Assembly: GCA_002712005.1 (NCBI GenBank)
Contig: PASP01000016.1
Location: 124,001 to 188,000, forward strand
DNA from: Halobacteriovoraceae bacterium
Lineage (GTDB): Bacteria; Bdellovibrionota; Bacteriovoracia; Bacteriovoracales; Bacteriovoracaceae
Length of the DNA stretch: 64,000 nucleotides
Reading direction: 5' to 3'
Part shown: piece after piece, positions 42,597 to 52,036 of the stretch
Layout: each line of letters opens with the position of its first letter
How positions within the stretch are numbered: the first letter of the stretch is position 1
Notes under the pieces: model-generated
Database searches by the model: none
Seen by the model: only the letters and a program-made list of their open reading frames with translations
What the model was told of the DNA's origin: nothing
Position numbers and translations under genes: made by a program

Positions 42597-43898
42597 ATGC
42601 CCACTCCTTCAACTAAAGAACTTATTAAAATCTGGTCTCAAGTCGCCGCTCATAGTTTCGGTGGCCCAGCTGGTCAAATCGCTGTGATCCATCAACTTGT
42701 TGTCGAAAAGAAGAAGCTCATCTCAGAAGAGAGATTCCTTCACGCCTTAAACTTTTGTATGCTTCTACCTGGACCAGAGGCCCAACAACTTGCCACTTAT
42801 ATGGGCTATATCATGGCAAAATGGAGAGGAGGTTTAATAGCCGGTGGCCTTTTCATTCTACCAGGCTTTCTTTCCATTCTTGCTCTCTCTTATCTCTATG
42901 TTCTTTTTAATGATGTAAAATTGGTACAAGGACTCTTCTACGGTATCAAGCCAGCTATTATTGCTATCGTCTTAGCTGCCCTTTATAAAATATCAAAAAA
43001 GTCATTAAAGTCTGCCTTTCATTGGATAATTGCAGCACTTGGCTTTATTTCCTTATTCTTCTTTAATCTTTCTTTTCCCCTAGTTGTTTTTCTTTCAGCA
43101 CTATTGGGTATCCTTTACGGAAAATGGATAAAAGGAGACGAACTTTATAATAAGGACAATGTAGACACAGAATTTAGTAGTCTCCCCTCGTCCTTACAGA
43201 CCTTCAAAACCTTGGTCACTTGGCTCATCATATGGTTCTTTCCCATTACCCTAACCTTACTTATTTTGGGCCCTCAATCAACTTTTCATACTCTTAATCT
43301 CTTTTTTAGTAAGATGTCTCTCGTTACTTTCGGAGGGGCTTACGCAGCTTTGAGCTATGTAGCCCAGCAGGCTGTTGATATTTACGGCTGGTTGCAAGGT
43401 ACGGAAATGCTTGATGGACTCGCTCTTGCCGAGACAACACCAGGACCACTCATTCAAGTCGTTCAGTATGTGGGATTTATGGGGGCTTACCGTTTTCCCC
43501 AAGCTTTTAATCCACTTTTTAGTGCTTTCTTAGGTTCAGTCTTAACGACCTGGATGACTTTCGCGCCTTGCTTTCTATTCATCTTCACCCTTGCTCCCTA
43601 TATTGAATTCATAAGAGGGCAAAAGGTTTTTACCGATGCACTGTCGGCCATTACAGCCTCAGTTGTAGGAGTCATCTTTAATCTATCCCTATGGTTTGTA
43701 CTCAAGGCCCTTTTTGAACAATCAGAGCATGTAGAAAATTATATTTTTGATTTCAGCTACCCAATCCCTTCAACTATAGACTGGATCGCAGCTAGCATAT
43801 GTCTCGTGGCCCTCGCCTTACAATTCCATTTTAAGAAAGGTCTCTTTACCATACTTGGTATTTGCACATCCTTGGGAATTTTGGCCAAGCTTCTATAA
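42597..43898 (+). CDS. chrA: Chromate transporter, ChrA family
   Basis: A 433-aa bidomain transporter with 10-12 helices. Each half carries the CHR signature: HSFGGPAGQIAVIHQ with LLPGPEAQQLATYMGY in the N-half, and VTFGGAYAALSYVAQQ with LAETTPGPLIQVVQYVGF in the C-half. ChrA exports chromate from the cytoplasm, driven by proton motive force. There is no Shine-Dalgarno; translation may be coupled to rbgA. Confidence 0.88.
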   Translation: MPTPSTKELIKIWSQVAAHSFGGPAGQIAVIHQLVVEKKKLISEERFLHALNFCMLLPGPEAQQLATYMGYIMAKWRGGLIAGGLFILPGFLSILALSYLYVLFNDVKLVQGLFYGIKPAIIAIVLAALYKISKKSLKSAFHWIIAALGFISLFFFNLSFPLVVFLSALLGILYGKWIKGDELYNKDNVDTEFSSLPSSLQTFKTLVTWLIIWFFPITLTLLILGPQSTFHTLNLFFSKMSLVTFGGAYAALSYVAQQAVDIYGWLQGTEMLDGLALAETTPGPLIQVVQYVGFMGAYRFPQAFNPLFSAFLGSVLTTWMTFAPCFLFIFTLAPYIEFIRGQKVFTDALSAITASVVGVIFNLSLWFVLKALFEQSEHVENYIFDFSYPIPSTIDWIAASICLVALALQFHFKKGLFTILGICTSLGILAKLL

Positions 43899-43955
43899 AT
43901 ACAAAGTCTAATCCTACAATTTTTACCGATTTCCCCTATTCCCTCCTTTCAGCTC

Positions 43956-43984
43956 GAGAAGCTATGGTATGAGGATAGCTTCTC
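43956..43984. repeat. Perfect inverted repeat before the cytochrome gene
   Basis: GAGAAGCTAT (43956-43965) and ATAGCTTCTC (43975-43984) pair perfectly over a 9-nt loop. No T-run follows on either strand. It lies 58 nt after chrA and 18 nt before the next ATG, so it could end the chrA transcript or act as an operator for the cytochrome gene. Confidence 0.6.
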
Positions 43985-44002
43985 ATAGATTTAAATAATT
44001 AA

Positions 44003-45583
44003 ATGAAGACAAGAATTACTCTTTTTTATCTATTTACCTTAAGTACACTCTTACTTCCCAGCGAAGTATTTTCACGCGAGTATATTCCAACAGACTTCTA
44101 TCAATTCTTTGGAAATCCCAAGATTCAAGAGAATTTCTTTCCTAAGAAAAGAATCTCTTATCAAGATATCAAAACATGGCCTATTGATAGCTATGAAAGC
44201 TTTCTTGAACAATTGAATGAGAAAAGACCTCAGTTCTTCCAAAATGAAGTTTTAATTCACACTTCAAGTAGTCTGCAGCCCTCTTCTCTAAAATCACCTC
44301 GAGTACTTCTTTTTGGAGACGGACTCGTGATGGCCTTTAATGAAATTCAAGGAAGTGAGAGTAAATCCCATAGAGTAGAAGTTATCGAATTTGATAGAGA
44401 TAAAGCCCAATTTATTCCTCGCGAAATCCTATTTAATCGTCTTAAAAAGAAAGGTGTCCAATTTAATGACCAACCCACAAGTTGTCTTGCCTGCCATGGA
44501 GAACCTTTTAGACCTATTTGGAATCCCTATGATTTCTGGTCTAGGGCCTTTGGAAGCCGTATAGGCAGAATTGGCTCAGACCAAGAAGAAAAGGCCTATC
44601 ATCAGTATTTTGCTTCATCCCAAAAAGGAATCCGAAAGTATTTAAAAAAAGATGCTATTCCTGAAGGGGATCATCTCATGTTGCGATCCATTGAAGCCTT
44701 CACCGGCTATATGAATACTTTAAATAGCATAACGATGGGTAAGCTTCTCGCCTCAAAGAATCTCGATGCTCTAGAGTATCCCCTTTTATGGATATTAAAT
44801 TACTGTGCATCAAATGAGAATAATCAAGACTCAACTCGAGGAGATCAGGCCTTTCTTAGCCTCTTTAGTGATGACTTTCATGCACAAGCTCCCCTTTCAT
44901 TTGAGGCCCTACAAAAAGAAACACAGCTCGCGCGAAACTGGTTCAAGACTTACTCTGATCACATCTATGCTGAGGTCTTTCCCAATATCCAAAAGGAATA
45001 CTTCTTCATTGATCATAATCGACTAAGAGATGAAGCCTTTACCGTAACACGCCTTAGATACCTCTTAGAAAATAAAGGGATTTCCTTAAGAAATCTAGTT
45101 CTCTCTCATGGAGCAAATGATTACTTCTTCTCGACCCCTAATAATTTCATAGCTGACTTGAAAAACACCTATGAGCATTATTTAAATCAGTCTGCCAGTG
45201 AAGAGCTTAAGAATGCGACTTCTTATTCTTGCCAACAACTTGAAGATATTTCTCGCGCTCTCAATCAAGGTTTCAATAGCGAAGCTAGTAGAACACATAT
45301 TCAGCAATCGAGATTCGATCGTCCTCAGAAAGACTTGTCCCCTATGGGAAAATGTATGAAGTGCCATACCCTAGACTATAATCAACCAAAGACCAAAGGT
45401 CCCTATATCCCGTTTGATGACTCCGCAAAAATGCAGAAGCTTCTCAAAACAACAGGTCTTGGAGAAGAAATCAAGTATCGTATTTCTACTGAGGATTCAT
45501 TTGATCAAATGCCCCCTAAGGCGAGACTCAGTTCTGAGGAAATTTCCGCCCTTAAAGAGTATATAGATACTCTTAAGGAATAA
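44003..45583 (+). CDS. Secreted diheme cytochrome-c-like protein
   Basis: A 526-aa protein with a signal peptide (to about residue 24). Two heme-c motifs are visible: TSCLACHGEPFRPIW near residue 155 and MGKCMKCHTLDYNQP near residue 450. The C-terminal ~80 residues look like a class-I cytochrome domain, with a possible Met ligand in DQMPPKARLSSEEISALKEY. The 290-residue stretch between hemes is not a recognised domain. A periplasmic electron-transfer or peroxidase-like role is possible; no closer family recognised. Confidence 0.75.
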   Translation: MKTRITLFYLFTLSTLLLPSEVFSREYIPTDFYQFFGNPKIQENFFPKKRISYQDIKTWPIDSYESFLEQLNEKRPQFFQNEVLIHTSSSLQPSSLKSPRVLLFGDGLVMAFNEIQGSESKSHRVEVIEFDRDKAQFIPREILFNRLKKKGVQFNDQPTSCLACHGEPFRPIWNPYDFWSRAFGSRIGRIGSDQEEKAYHQYFASSQKGIRKYLKKDAIPEGDHLMLRSIEAFTGYMNTLNSITMGKLLASKNLDALEYPLLWILNYCASNENNQDSTRGDQAFLSLFSDDFHAQAPLSFEALQKETQLARNWFKTYSDHIYAEVFPNIQKEYFFIDHNRLRDEAFTVTRLRYLLENKGISLRNLVLSHGANDYFFSTPNNFIADLKNTYEHYLNQSASEELKNATSYSCQQLEDISRALNQGFNSEASRTHIQQSRFDRPQKDLSPMGKCMKCHTLDYNQPKTKGPYIPFDDSAKMQKLLKTTGLGEEIKYRISTEDSFDQMPPKARLSSEEISALKEYIDTLKE

Positions 45584-45648
45584 GTGTTTATTAATTAATC
45601 ACCCTTTATACTTATTACTTTCACTGCCTTATAAATTATCTGCAGTGA

Positions 45649-45654
45649 TAGAAT
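45649..45654 (+). promoter_or_regulatory. -10-like hexamer 5 nt before an ATG
   Basis: TAGAAT (5/6 match) is followed by ACCTC and the ATG at 45660. No Shine-Dalgarno and no good -35 are present. Another candidate for leaderless initiation. Confidence 0.35.
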
Positions 45655-45659
45655 ACCTC

Positions 45660-46697
45660 ATGAATTTTCGCAACTTATCGTCCACTTTCTCCACTCTAAT
45701 GCTCTTCTTTCTTTCCATGGATTCTGGTGCGATGTACGGCGATCTCCTTCCTCTTGATAAAGCCCCGCTACATGCTTGCCATATTGCCACAGATCTTCAT
45801 GGTGGTACTTGTAGTGGTACAGTGATGACAGATAATATGATCAAAACAGCGTCTCACTGCTTGAGAAACAAAATTGCAGCAGAAATGACTGTGACTTGCC
45901 CCAATGGACAAAAATTTGAAGTAGAAGACATCATTCTTCATCCTGAATACTACAATACGCCTAACCGAATGATGGCCGATGTGGGACTCATTAAAATTAA
46001 AGGAAACTATTCCCATAAAATCCCAGCATATCTAACTCAAAGTAAAGACATTATCGAGATTTTAAAAAAATCAAAGCAATGTGCTGTTTGGTCGTATGGA
46101 TATCATATAGAATCTCTTATTCAGCTTGGGGACTATCATGGAGTGGCCCTTTCTCAATATGAACTCACCAATTCTCATATTGTCATTCCCAATTCTGCTG
46201 AAGTTATGATTCGCTCTGGGGATTCTGGTGGAGGACTCTACTGCTTAGACCAGGATAATCTTTGGGTAAACTTAGGAACTGTTTATGGCCATGACTATGA
46301 AGTTTCCTATATTTTAAGAAATGATTATATTCAAGATTTTCTTTCCAGCTATGGGATAGAAGAAAAAGAATTTAATATGCCACAAGAATCTGATATGGCC
46401 TTAGATAATAATGGAAACCCTTCCCATGAAGAGTTTCCTTTTCAAGAAGGTCAATCCTATAAAGTAAAACCTTTCAGCATACTAGTAGACCAGAATCTTC
46501 AACAGTATGGAATTGGAGATCAGCTCAATGTGCTCTTTAAAGTAGAAGAGATTAACCTTAATAAAGCGACGGGAACACTGATCATTCGAGATGTCGCCCC
46601 CACACGTTACCTTTGTATTGATGGAATTCTTTGCAACGGGAAATATGAAAATCTGACTATTTCACTTGATCGTCTCAATAACGAGACGGCAAAATAG
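45660..46697 (+). CDS. Secreted trypsin-like serine protease
   Basis: A 345-aa protein starting at the ATG at 45660 (a GTG 15 nt earlier is possible), with a signal peptide to about residue 23. The S1 catalytic triad is complete: TASHCL (His), MMADVGLIKI (Asp) and SGDSGGGLYC (Ser). Cys pairs bracket the His and Ser loops as in chymotrypsin folds. Beyond residue ~245 is a C-terminal beta-rich extension (FPFQEGQSYKVKPFSILVDQ) of unknown role. Secreted proteolysis suits a predatory or polymer-degrading lifestyle, by inference. Confidence 0.85.
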   Translation: MNFRNLSSTFSTLMLFFLSMDSGAMYGDLLPLDKAPLHACHIATDLHGGTCSGTVMTDNMIKTASHCLRNKIAAEMTVTCPNGQKFEVEDIILHPEYYNTPNRMMADVGLIKIKGNYSHKIPAYLTQSKDIIEILKKSKQCAVWSYGYHIESLIQLGDYHGVALSQYELTNSHIVIPNSAEVMIRSGDSGGGLYCLDQDNLWVNLGTVYGHDYEVSYILRNDYIQDFLSSYGIEEKEFNMPQESDMALDNNGNPSHEEFPFQEGQSYKVKPFSILVDQNLQQYGIGDQLNVLFKVEEINLNKATGTLIIRDVAPTRYLCIDGILCNGKYENLTISLDRLNNETAK

Positions 46698-46758
46698 TCA
46701 TTCGTCCTCACATTATCTAAAGAAGTAGTAAAATAAAGAAAAAAAATTAAGGATCTTT

Positions 46759-47139
46759 ATGAAACGACTTCTTTTTACTGCACTCTTATTTACATTAATC
46801 AGCTCTACCCAAGCCAAAATATATGATTCTTTTATGTGCTACACCCATGTCGATACAGTGGTACTTTTTGGTATTTTAAAAGAAGAACCTACTCTAAGAA
46901 TTAATTATTATCGTCTTGATAAAAATCCGACCACTATTGAACTGAAGGTAAGCGATTATAGCCGTAATTCGAGAACGATTTCAGCGACTGGACTTTATAA
47001 GGGAAAAGAAGTGATTAAAATCAATTCTAGAAATGGTCGTGGTCTAGCAGATATAAACCTTATGCCGTTTCCAGGAAGTGAAGATGTTAGCTTCGCCCAA
47101 GAGGAAGTTCTCTGTTATTTTGGAAAGTTCGAAGATTAG
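46759..47139 (+). CDS. Small secreted protein, unknown
   Basis: A 126-aa protein with a signal peptide (MKRLLFTALLFTLISSTQA) and AAGGA 6 nt before the ATG. The mature part has two cysteines (SFMCYTHVD and EVLCYFGKF), one near each end, and a beta-rich basic middle. No family recognised. Its last 4 nt overlap the end of the convergent ATP-grasp gene. Confidence 0.65.
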   Translation: MKRLLFTALLFTLISSTQAKIYDSFMCYTHVDTVVLFGILKEEPTLRINYYRLDKNPTTIELKVSDYSRNSRTISATGLYKGKEVIKINSRNGRGLADINLMPFPGSEDVSFAQEEVLCYFGKFED

Positions 47140-48089
47140 AAAAGCACACCTTGTTTGATGAGCTTTATTTTTTCTGGAATAGGAATTTCCTCTGACAGCA
47201 ACTTGATATAATCAAGTCTAGGCTTTAGACCTGCTTTATTAGCGATCTGAATGGATAGCCCTGGTCTTGCATTAATTTCGAGAAGAAGAGGACCTGCATT
47301 CTCATCTAAAACAAGATCTACTCCAATATAACCCATAGAGGTAATCTCATAACAACGAGAAGAAAGTTCAAGAACTTCATCCCAAAATGGAATGACTAAA
47401 TCTTCAAGGATGTGACCTGTATCAGGATGATTGGTAATCCACTTGTCTTGGCATACAGCTCCAGTAATTTGTCCTGTCTTCAAATTTATACCACACCCAA
47501 CAGCACCTTGATGGAGGTTGGCCCTTCCCCGAGAAGACTTGGTAGGAAGACGAATCATGGCCATTACAGGATAGCCTTTAAAAACAATGACCCTAATATC
47601 TGGGATTCCTTTATAGGCATATTCTCCCAGGGTTGGGTGAATCGAAAGCTTCTCTTGGATAATGACTTGGTCAGGCTGCCCACTCAAAGAATACATACCA
47701 CTGAGAATATCAGAAATGTGATACTTCACATCTTTAAGATTCATATCTCCACGAGAAGTATCAAAAACAAGCTCATGATCGGAATCAGCTCCTTCATTCT
47801 TAGTGACACTATTGATTAAGAGAATACCATTTCCCATCGCACCGCGACTGGGCTTGATGACAAAGCTCTCAAGCTTTTCAAGTCTGCGCTGGATGGTTTT
47901 CAATTGTCCAGCAGTCGAAACGGTAAAATAGATATCAGGTTGAGCAATTTTATATTGCTTGGCCATAATATAGGTCAAAATCTTATCGTCCACCTTAGGA
48001 AAATGTTTTCGCGGGTTATAGGGAAGAATAAATTCTCCAACTCGGCGATTAATCCCGAGAATCCCCGCTTTTCTTAGGTAACTAAACAT
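47136..48089 (-). CDS. RimK-like ATP-grasp ligase of the transglutaminase-7TM cluster
   Basis: A 317-aa ATP-grasp enzyme of the alpha-L-glutamate-ligase-like group. Motifs: FVIKPSRGAMGNGILLI (ATP lid), VIIQEKLSIHPTLGEYAYKG, DIRVIVFKGYPVMAMIRLPT, GYIGVDLVLDENAGPLLLEI and NARPGLSIQIAN. It lacks the RLAN domain of the other ligase in this window. It forms the third gene of a conserved trio with the two genes upstream, overlapping the second by 8 nt. The reaction is ATP-dependent amide-bond formation; substrate unknown. Confidence 0.87.
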   Translation of the reverse strand: MFSYLRKAGILGINRRVGEFILPYNPRKHFPKVDDKILTYIMAKQYKIAQPDIYFTVSTAGQLKTIQRRLEKLESFVIKPSRGAMGNGILLINSVTKNEGADSDHELVFDTSRGDMNLKDVKYHISDILSGMYSLSGQPDQVIIQEKLSIHPTLGEYAYKGIPDIRVIVFKGYPVMAMIRLPTKSSRGRANLHQGAVGCGINLKTGQITGAVCQDKWITNHPDTGHILEDLVIPFWDEVLELSSRCYEITSMGYIGVDLVLDENAGPLLLEINARPGLSIQIANKAGLKPRLDYIKLLSEEIPIPEKIKLIKQGVLF

Positions 48090-49701
48090 TTTCGTTTATT
48101 CCTTCAAATTCTCTAAAACGCAGAACTTCATTGAGACGATAACCTTTATAACTTCCAATCATGAGATTCAGAGCAATAATGACTAATAATAATTCCGGAT
48201 TATTAAAGAGAATTTGCTTTAAGAAGTTCAGTTTGAAAATGATATAACAGAGAATCGCAATAGAGAGCGTACCCAACAAGGCCTTAATCGTATTCACTGT
48301 CCCCTCTTCGATGAAGTGAATGCTAAAGCGCTCAATAAAGCCCGTGATAATAACAATAGGAAGATAATTAATCGATTGTCCGACTTGAAAGACCCCGTTA
48401 TTTTCATAAATCACTAAACTAAAGAAAGTGTAGGAAATAATCACAAGAGTTAAGAGAATGGATAATCGCGGTATCGCTAATAAGTAGAGTCTATCGAGAA
48501 GATATCGTTGTCCAAACCCGAGTAGAACAATCACACTAAAGAAGACGATTCCAACGGTTAGCGAAGTTTCTAGAAAGAAGAGACTTAAAAGGATAGGAGT
48601 AAAAATACCAAAGGACTTCAGCCCTAAAATAACTCGAGATATAGAGAGAACCAGGGTCCCCAGTGGAATGAGAAGAACCGTATAAAAAACGGTCCTAACA
48701 TTTACCGGTAGATTGTGAAGAGAAAGAAGAGATAAAATTGAACTTACTGATTTAAGTTTCTTCTTATATAGAGTGGAGTCGACTTTATTCACCATCACTG
48801 AAGCGGCTCTTACTGTGATGAACTCTTGCTTAAATAACTTAGGAAAATCTTCAAAATTCTTATAGAGAACAAAGAAGTCTTGTACATTCTTATCAAACGG
48901 ACTTAAGTCTCTAGCAAGAAGAAACCAATTATCTCCTAAAAGAATCTCGGGCATATAGATAGGATTTAGTTTTGTAACCTGCCCAACTCGATTAAGCTCA
49001 TAGGCCACATTGATTCGTGTGGGTATCCCATTCAGTCGATTTAAATAGGTAAAAATCTGGGCCTTCATTAAATTAGAGCCCGCAGAAAGAGAAAGAGCTT
49101 CTGTGATGGTTTTAATATTTTCATCACGGGTAATTTCTTCTGTTATAAAGAAGTATATCTTCTTGGCCACTTCAGCTTTATCATCATCGATAATATTGAT
49201 TTTAGCATTCAACAACTCCATCTGCTCTCTTTCTTCATCCGTAAGTTTATCTAAACTGAGAAGTTTTTGAATATAATCGTACCCTTCTTCCTTAAGGCGA
49301 GGAGATTTCAGAGGAGTCTCACTTAAGGCTTCCGATAGTTCAACATTTACGAGGGCCACAAGTTTTTCGTTCTTATCTAAGAATTCTTTGGATAGTTTGA
49401 GTAGATTACCGTCATTTGTATTTACAAAGTTGGGCTTGGTTCCATCCAAATAAGATAGATTATCAACACTTTGATATCGAGTCGTTGTGAAAAAAGGAAG
49501 TTTAATCTCTTTCTTATCATCAAAGTAACTTACACCTAATTTATCTTCGATTTTTGAAAAGGGATAATTAATAGAAAGATTCCATTTATTCGTTGCACTC
49601 TCAGGTATCAAATCGATTTCAGCGATATAGTTCTTATAGATAATACTACTGATAGGTATGATAAAGAGAATAAGGATGATGGTTTTTTTTAACAGGTTCA
49701 T
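48082..49701 (-). CDS. Inactive transglutaminase fused to seven membrane helices
   Basis: A 539-aa protein. After one N-terminal helix, residues ~160-310 resemble a transglutaminase domain (SLSAGSNLMKAQIFTYLNRL, GIPTRINVAYELN), but the catalytic Cys position reads AGSN, so it is inactive. The last ~200 residues form seven helices (for example TVLLIPLGTLVLSISRVILG and GIFTPILLSLFFLETSL). This architecture is known from clusters with an ATP-grasp ligase and a retropepsin-like protease, exactly as here. It probably binds a peptide in the periplasm. Confidence 0.87.
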   Translation of the reverse strand: MNLLKKTIILILFIIPISSIIYKNYIAEIDLIPESATNKWNLSINYPFSKIEDKLGVSYFDDKKEIKLPFFTTTRYQSVDNLSYLDGTKPNFVNTNDGNLLKLSKEFLDKNEKLVALVNVELSEALSETPLKSPRLKEEGYDYIQKLLSLDKLTDEEREQMELLNAKINIIDDDKAEVAKKIYFFITEEITRDENIKTITEALSLSAGSNLMKAQIFTYLNRLNGIPTRINVAYELNRVGQVTKLNPIYMPEILLGDNWFLLARDLSPFDKNVQDFFVLYKNFEDFPKLFKQEFITVRAASVMVNKVDSTLYKKKLKSVSSILSLLSLHNLPVNVRTVFYTVLLIPLGTLVLSISRVILGLKSFGIFTPILLSLFFLETSLTVGIVFFSVIVLLGFGQRYLLDRLYLLAIPRLSILLTLVIISYTFFSLVIYENNGVFQVGQSINYLPIVIITGFIERFSIHFIEEGTVNTIKALLGTLSIAILCYIIFKLNFLKQILFNNPELLLVIIALNLMIGSYKGYRLNEVLRFREFEGINENV

Positions 49702-50381
49702 TATTTACCTAGTAAGCGTGTTTGAGAAACGTCAACTACGTATTCTCCCATTAATAAATTTCTACCTACAAGAAAGTTGTATCTCAGATCTTCACGGTCA
49801 TTTAAGTTCACACTTACCTCGTGAATTCGTCCTCCCATCTCTACCGCCATTTTAATAACATAACGATCAGAGGCTTCCCCATTTGAACTTCTTACTCTTT
49901 GCTTCTTCACAATCTCTTTATAAAAAGACTGCTTCTTTCCTTCCGTATTTTCAGAAGTAAACTGAATATACTTCTTACCTTCAACTTCTTTTTCAATAAT
50001 ATTTTCCGCATGCATGGAACATGTTTTAGCTCCTGTATCAATTCTTGCCTTCAGAGCAAAACCTGTTGAGTCGAGTTTAATATTCTCAATTCTTCCAATC
50101 ACCGTTTTATTCTTTATCGACTTCTTAACTTTCTTTTGTTTTTTAAGAATATTCTTAGAAAAGGTTTGTGTAGAGACTTGAAACTTAGGCTGGGGCTGCT
50201 TACTCAGTAGTCCCTTCATTTCATCAATAATTTCTTTCTTAGTTTGATAGAGGTCTTCTTTAATTTTCAGACTAAGCTCTCTTCCCTCTTGCTCAGTGAG
50301 ATAATTTCTCTGTTGTTGAGCACAGGAGGAAAAAAGGAGTCCCATAAGAATCATTGTCACTAGTTGTAATTTATTTACCAT
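49701..50381 (-). CDS. Retropepsin-like aspartic protease, lipoprotein
   Basis: A 226-aa lipoprotein: the signal peptide ends in LLFSSC. A helical linker (residues ~30-80) leads to a retropepsin-type domain with the active-site motif KARIDTGAKTCSMHA and the later RYNFLVGRNLLMGEYVVDVS. This family is often annotated as RimK-associated ATP-dependent Zn protease, though the DTGA motif points to an aspartic protease. It starts the trio; its stop overlaps the next start by 1 nt. It would act in the periplasm beside the 7TM protein. Confidence 0.87.
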   Translation of the reverse strand: MVNKLQLVTMILMGLLFSSCAQQQRNYLTEQEGRELSLKIKEDLYQTKKEIIDEMKGLLSKQPQPKFQVSTQTFSKNILKKQKKVKKSIKNKTVIGRIENIKLDSTGFALKARIDTGAKTCSMHAENIIEKEVEGKKYIQFTSENTEGKKQSFYKEIVKKQRVRSSNGEASDRYVIKMAVEMGGRIHEVSVNLNDREDLRYNFLVGRNLLMGEYVVDVSQTRLLGK

Positions 50382-50551
50382 AAAAGCTACCCTACTTTAG
50401 TTTGGTTCAAAAAAATATTGATAGAGTTATCTAGAATTTTTTTTATCTTATTTAAAGTTTCTTTTGTTAACCATGAATTATTTTAATACTTTATGTTAGT
50501 CTTACCAGTTTTTCTTGCTGCACAGCTCATTTATCTTTAACATGGATTTCT

Positions 50552-51901
50552 ATGAGCGAATCTAAACAAAATGGGGACTCGCTGCGAGGATCTATCGTGG
50601 CCCTACTTCCCCTTCTACTCTTCCTTTCCCTCTATATTGGAGTAGGAATCTATCTGTCCTTTCAAGGGGTGGAATATGCTTTTTATCAGCTCCCAGCACC
50701 AGTTGCCATTTTACCGGCAATCATTGTCGCCTTTATCTTGGACAGATTCTATAGAAAGAAAGAGTTAACCCAATCACTCTCATCAACGCTAGAGGACTTT
50801 CTTCGCGGAGTTGGCCATCCGGATATCATCGCCATGTGCATGATCTACTTATTGGCCGGAGCTTTTGCTGCAGTGGCCAAGGCTTCAGGTGGAGTGGATG
50901 CAACCGTGAATTTAGGCCTCAGTGCCATGAGCCCCAGTATGATCTTGCCTGGCATTTTTATCATCAGTGCCTTTATCGCTACCGCCATGGGTACGAGTAT
51001 GGGAACGATTGCGGCAGTTGCCCCGGTTGCCCTGGGAATTGCTGAATCCGCAGAACTCTCTCTATCCCTTACGGCAGGAGTGGTATTAAGTGGAGCGATG
51101 TTTGGGGATAACCTCTCCATTATTTCAGATACGACAATTGCAGCAACTCGTTCTCAGGGCTGCAAGATGAAGGATAAATTTAAAGAGAATATTCGAATGG
51201 CGCTTCCGGCGGCCATAGCTTCTTTGATTCTTTTCACTTTCTTTAGTGCGAGCACTCAAGTGCCTCAGGTTCAAGAGATTCATTGGATAAAAGTCATCCC
51301 TTATATCACGATACTCATCCTCGCCATCGCCGGAGTGAATGTATTTGCAGTATTAAGCCTTGGTATTTTCTTGGCGGGAATCATCGGCCTTTCCACCCTT
51401 CAAAGCTATAGCTTAACCACATTTTCTCAAGATATATATGCTGGTTTTGGTAATATGCAAGAGATCTTTCTGTTATCCCTTCTTATTGGTGGGCTGAGTG
51501 AGCTCATGAAAAAGCAAGGAGGACTAACTTTCTTGACCCAATTTATTTCAAAGCTCATTTCTAAGGTTCCAAATAAATTGATCAGTGAAAAGAGAACGAG
51601 TGAATATGGGATCGCGCTTTTAGTTTCAGCTATAAACTTTTGTACCGCCAATAATACTGTGGCGATTATAGTATCGGGAAGTGTGGCCAAAAATCTTGCG
51701 CAAAAAAATGATATTGATCCGAAAAGAAGTGCCAGCATTCTCGATATCTTTTCATGTGTCGTTCAAGGGATTCTTCCCTATGGTGCTCAAGTTCTTCTCT
51801 TGGGATCAGTGTTCAAACTCTCTCCCCTTGAAATAATTTCACACTCTTACTATTGTCTTATCTTGGCATTGGTGGCGCTAATCCTTCCCTCTAGGCAGTG
51901 A
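50552..51901 (+). CDS. Na+/H+ antiporter, NhaC-type
   Basis: A 449-aa transporter with 11-12 helices. Typical segments: IIAMCMIYLLAGAFAAVAKA, FIATAMGTSMGTIAAVAPVA, LSGAMFGDNLSIISDTTIAA. These match the NhaC superfamily, which exchanges sodium for protons and, in some members, moves amino or organic acids. The ATG has no clear Shine-Dalgarno. Divergent from the ligase trio. It suits a saline habitat, as does the sodium-coupled phosphate transporter. Confidence 0.82.
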   Translation: MSESKQNGDSLRGSIVALLPLLLFLSLYIGVGIYLSFQGVEYAFYQLPAPVAILPAIIVAFILDRFYRKKELTQSLSSTLEDFLRGVGHPDIIAMCMIYLLAGAFAAVAKASGGVDATVNLGLSAMSPSMILPGIFIISAFIATAMGTSMGTIAAVAPVALGIAESAELSLSLTAGVVLSGAMFGDNLSIISDTTIAATRSQGCKMKDKFKENIRMALPAAIASLILFTFFSASTQVPQVQEIHWIKVIPYITILILAIAGVNVFAVLSLGIFLAGIIGLSTLQSYSLTTFSQDIYAGFGNMQEIFLLSLLIGGLSELMKKQGGLTFLTQFISKLISKVPNKLISEKRTSEYGIALLVSAINFCTANNTVAIIVSGSVAKNLAQKNDIDPKRSASILDIFSCVVQGILPYGAQVLLLGSVFKLSPLEIISHSYYCLILALVALILPSRQ

Positions 51902-52036
51902 GCCGACTTTTTCTTAAGAACTTCTTTAAACCTCTATAGATTTTTCATGTTATGGCCTCGTCCATAAATTTACACTTAGCATTGTATGAAAGCATTGATA
52001 TCTAAAACCTACAATAATTTAAAAGAAGGATAATCA

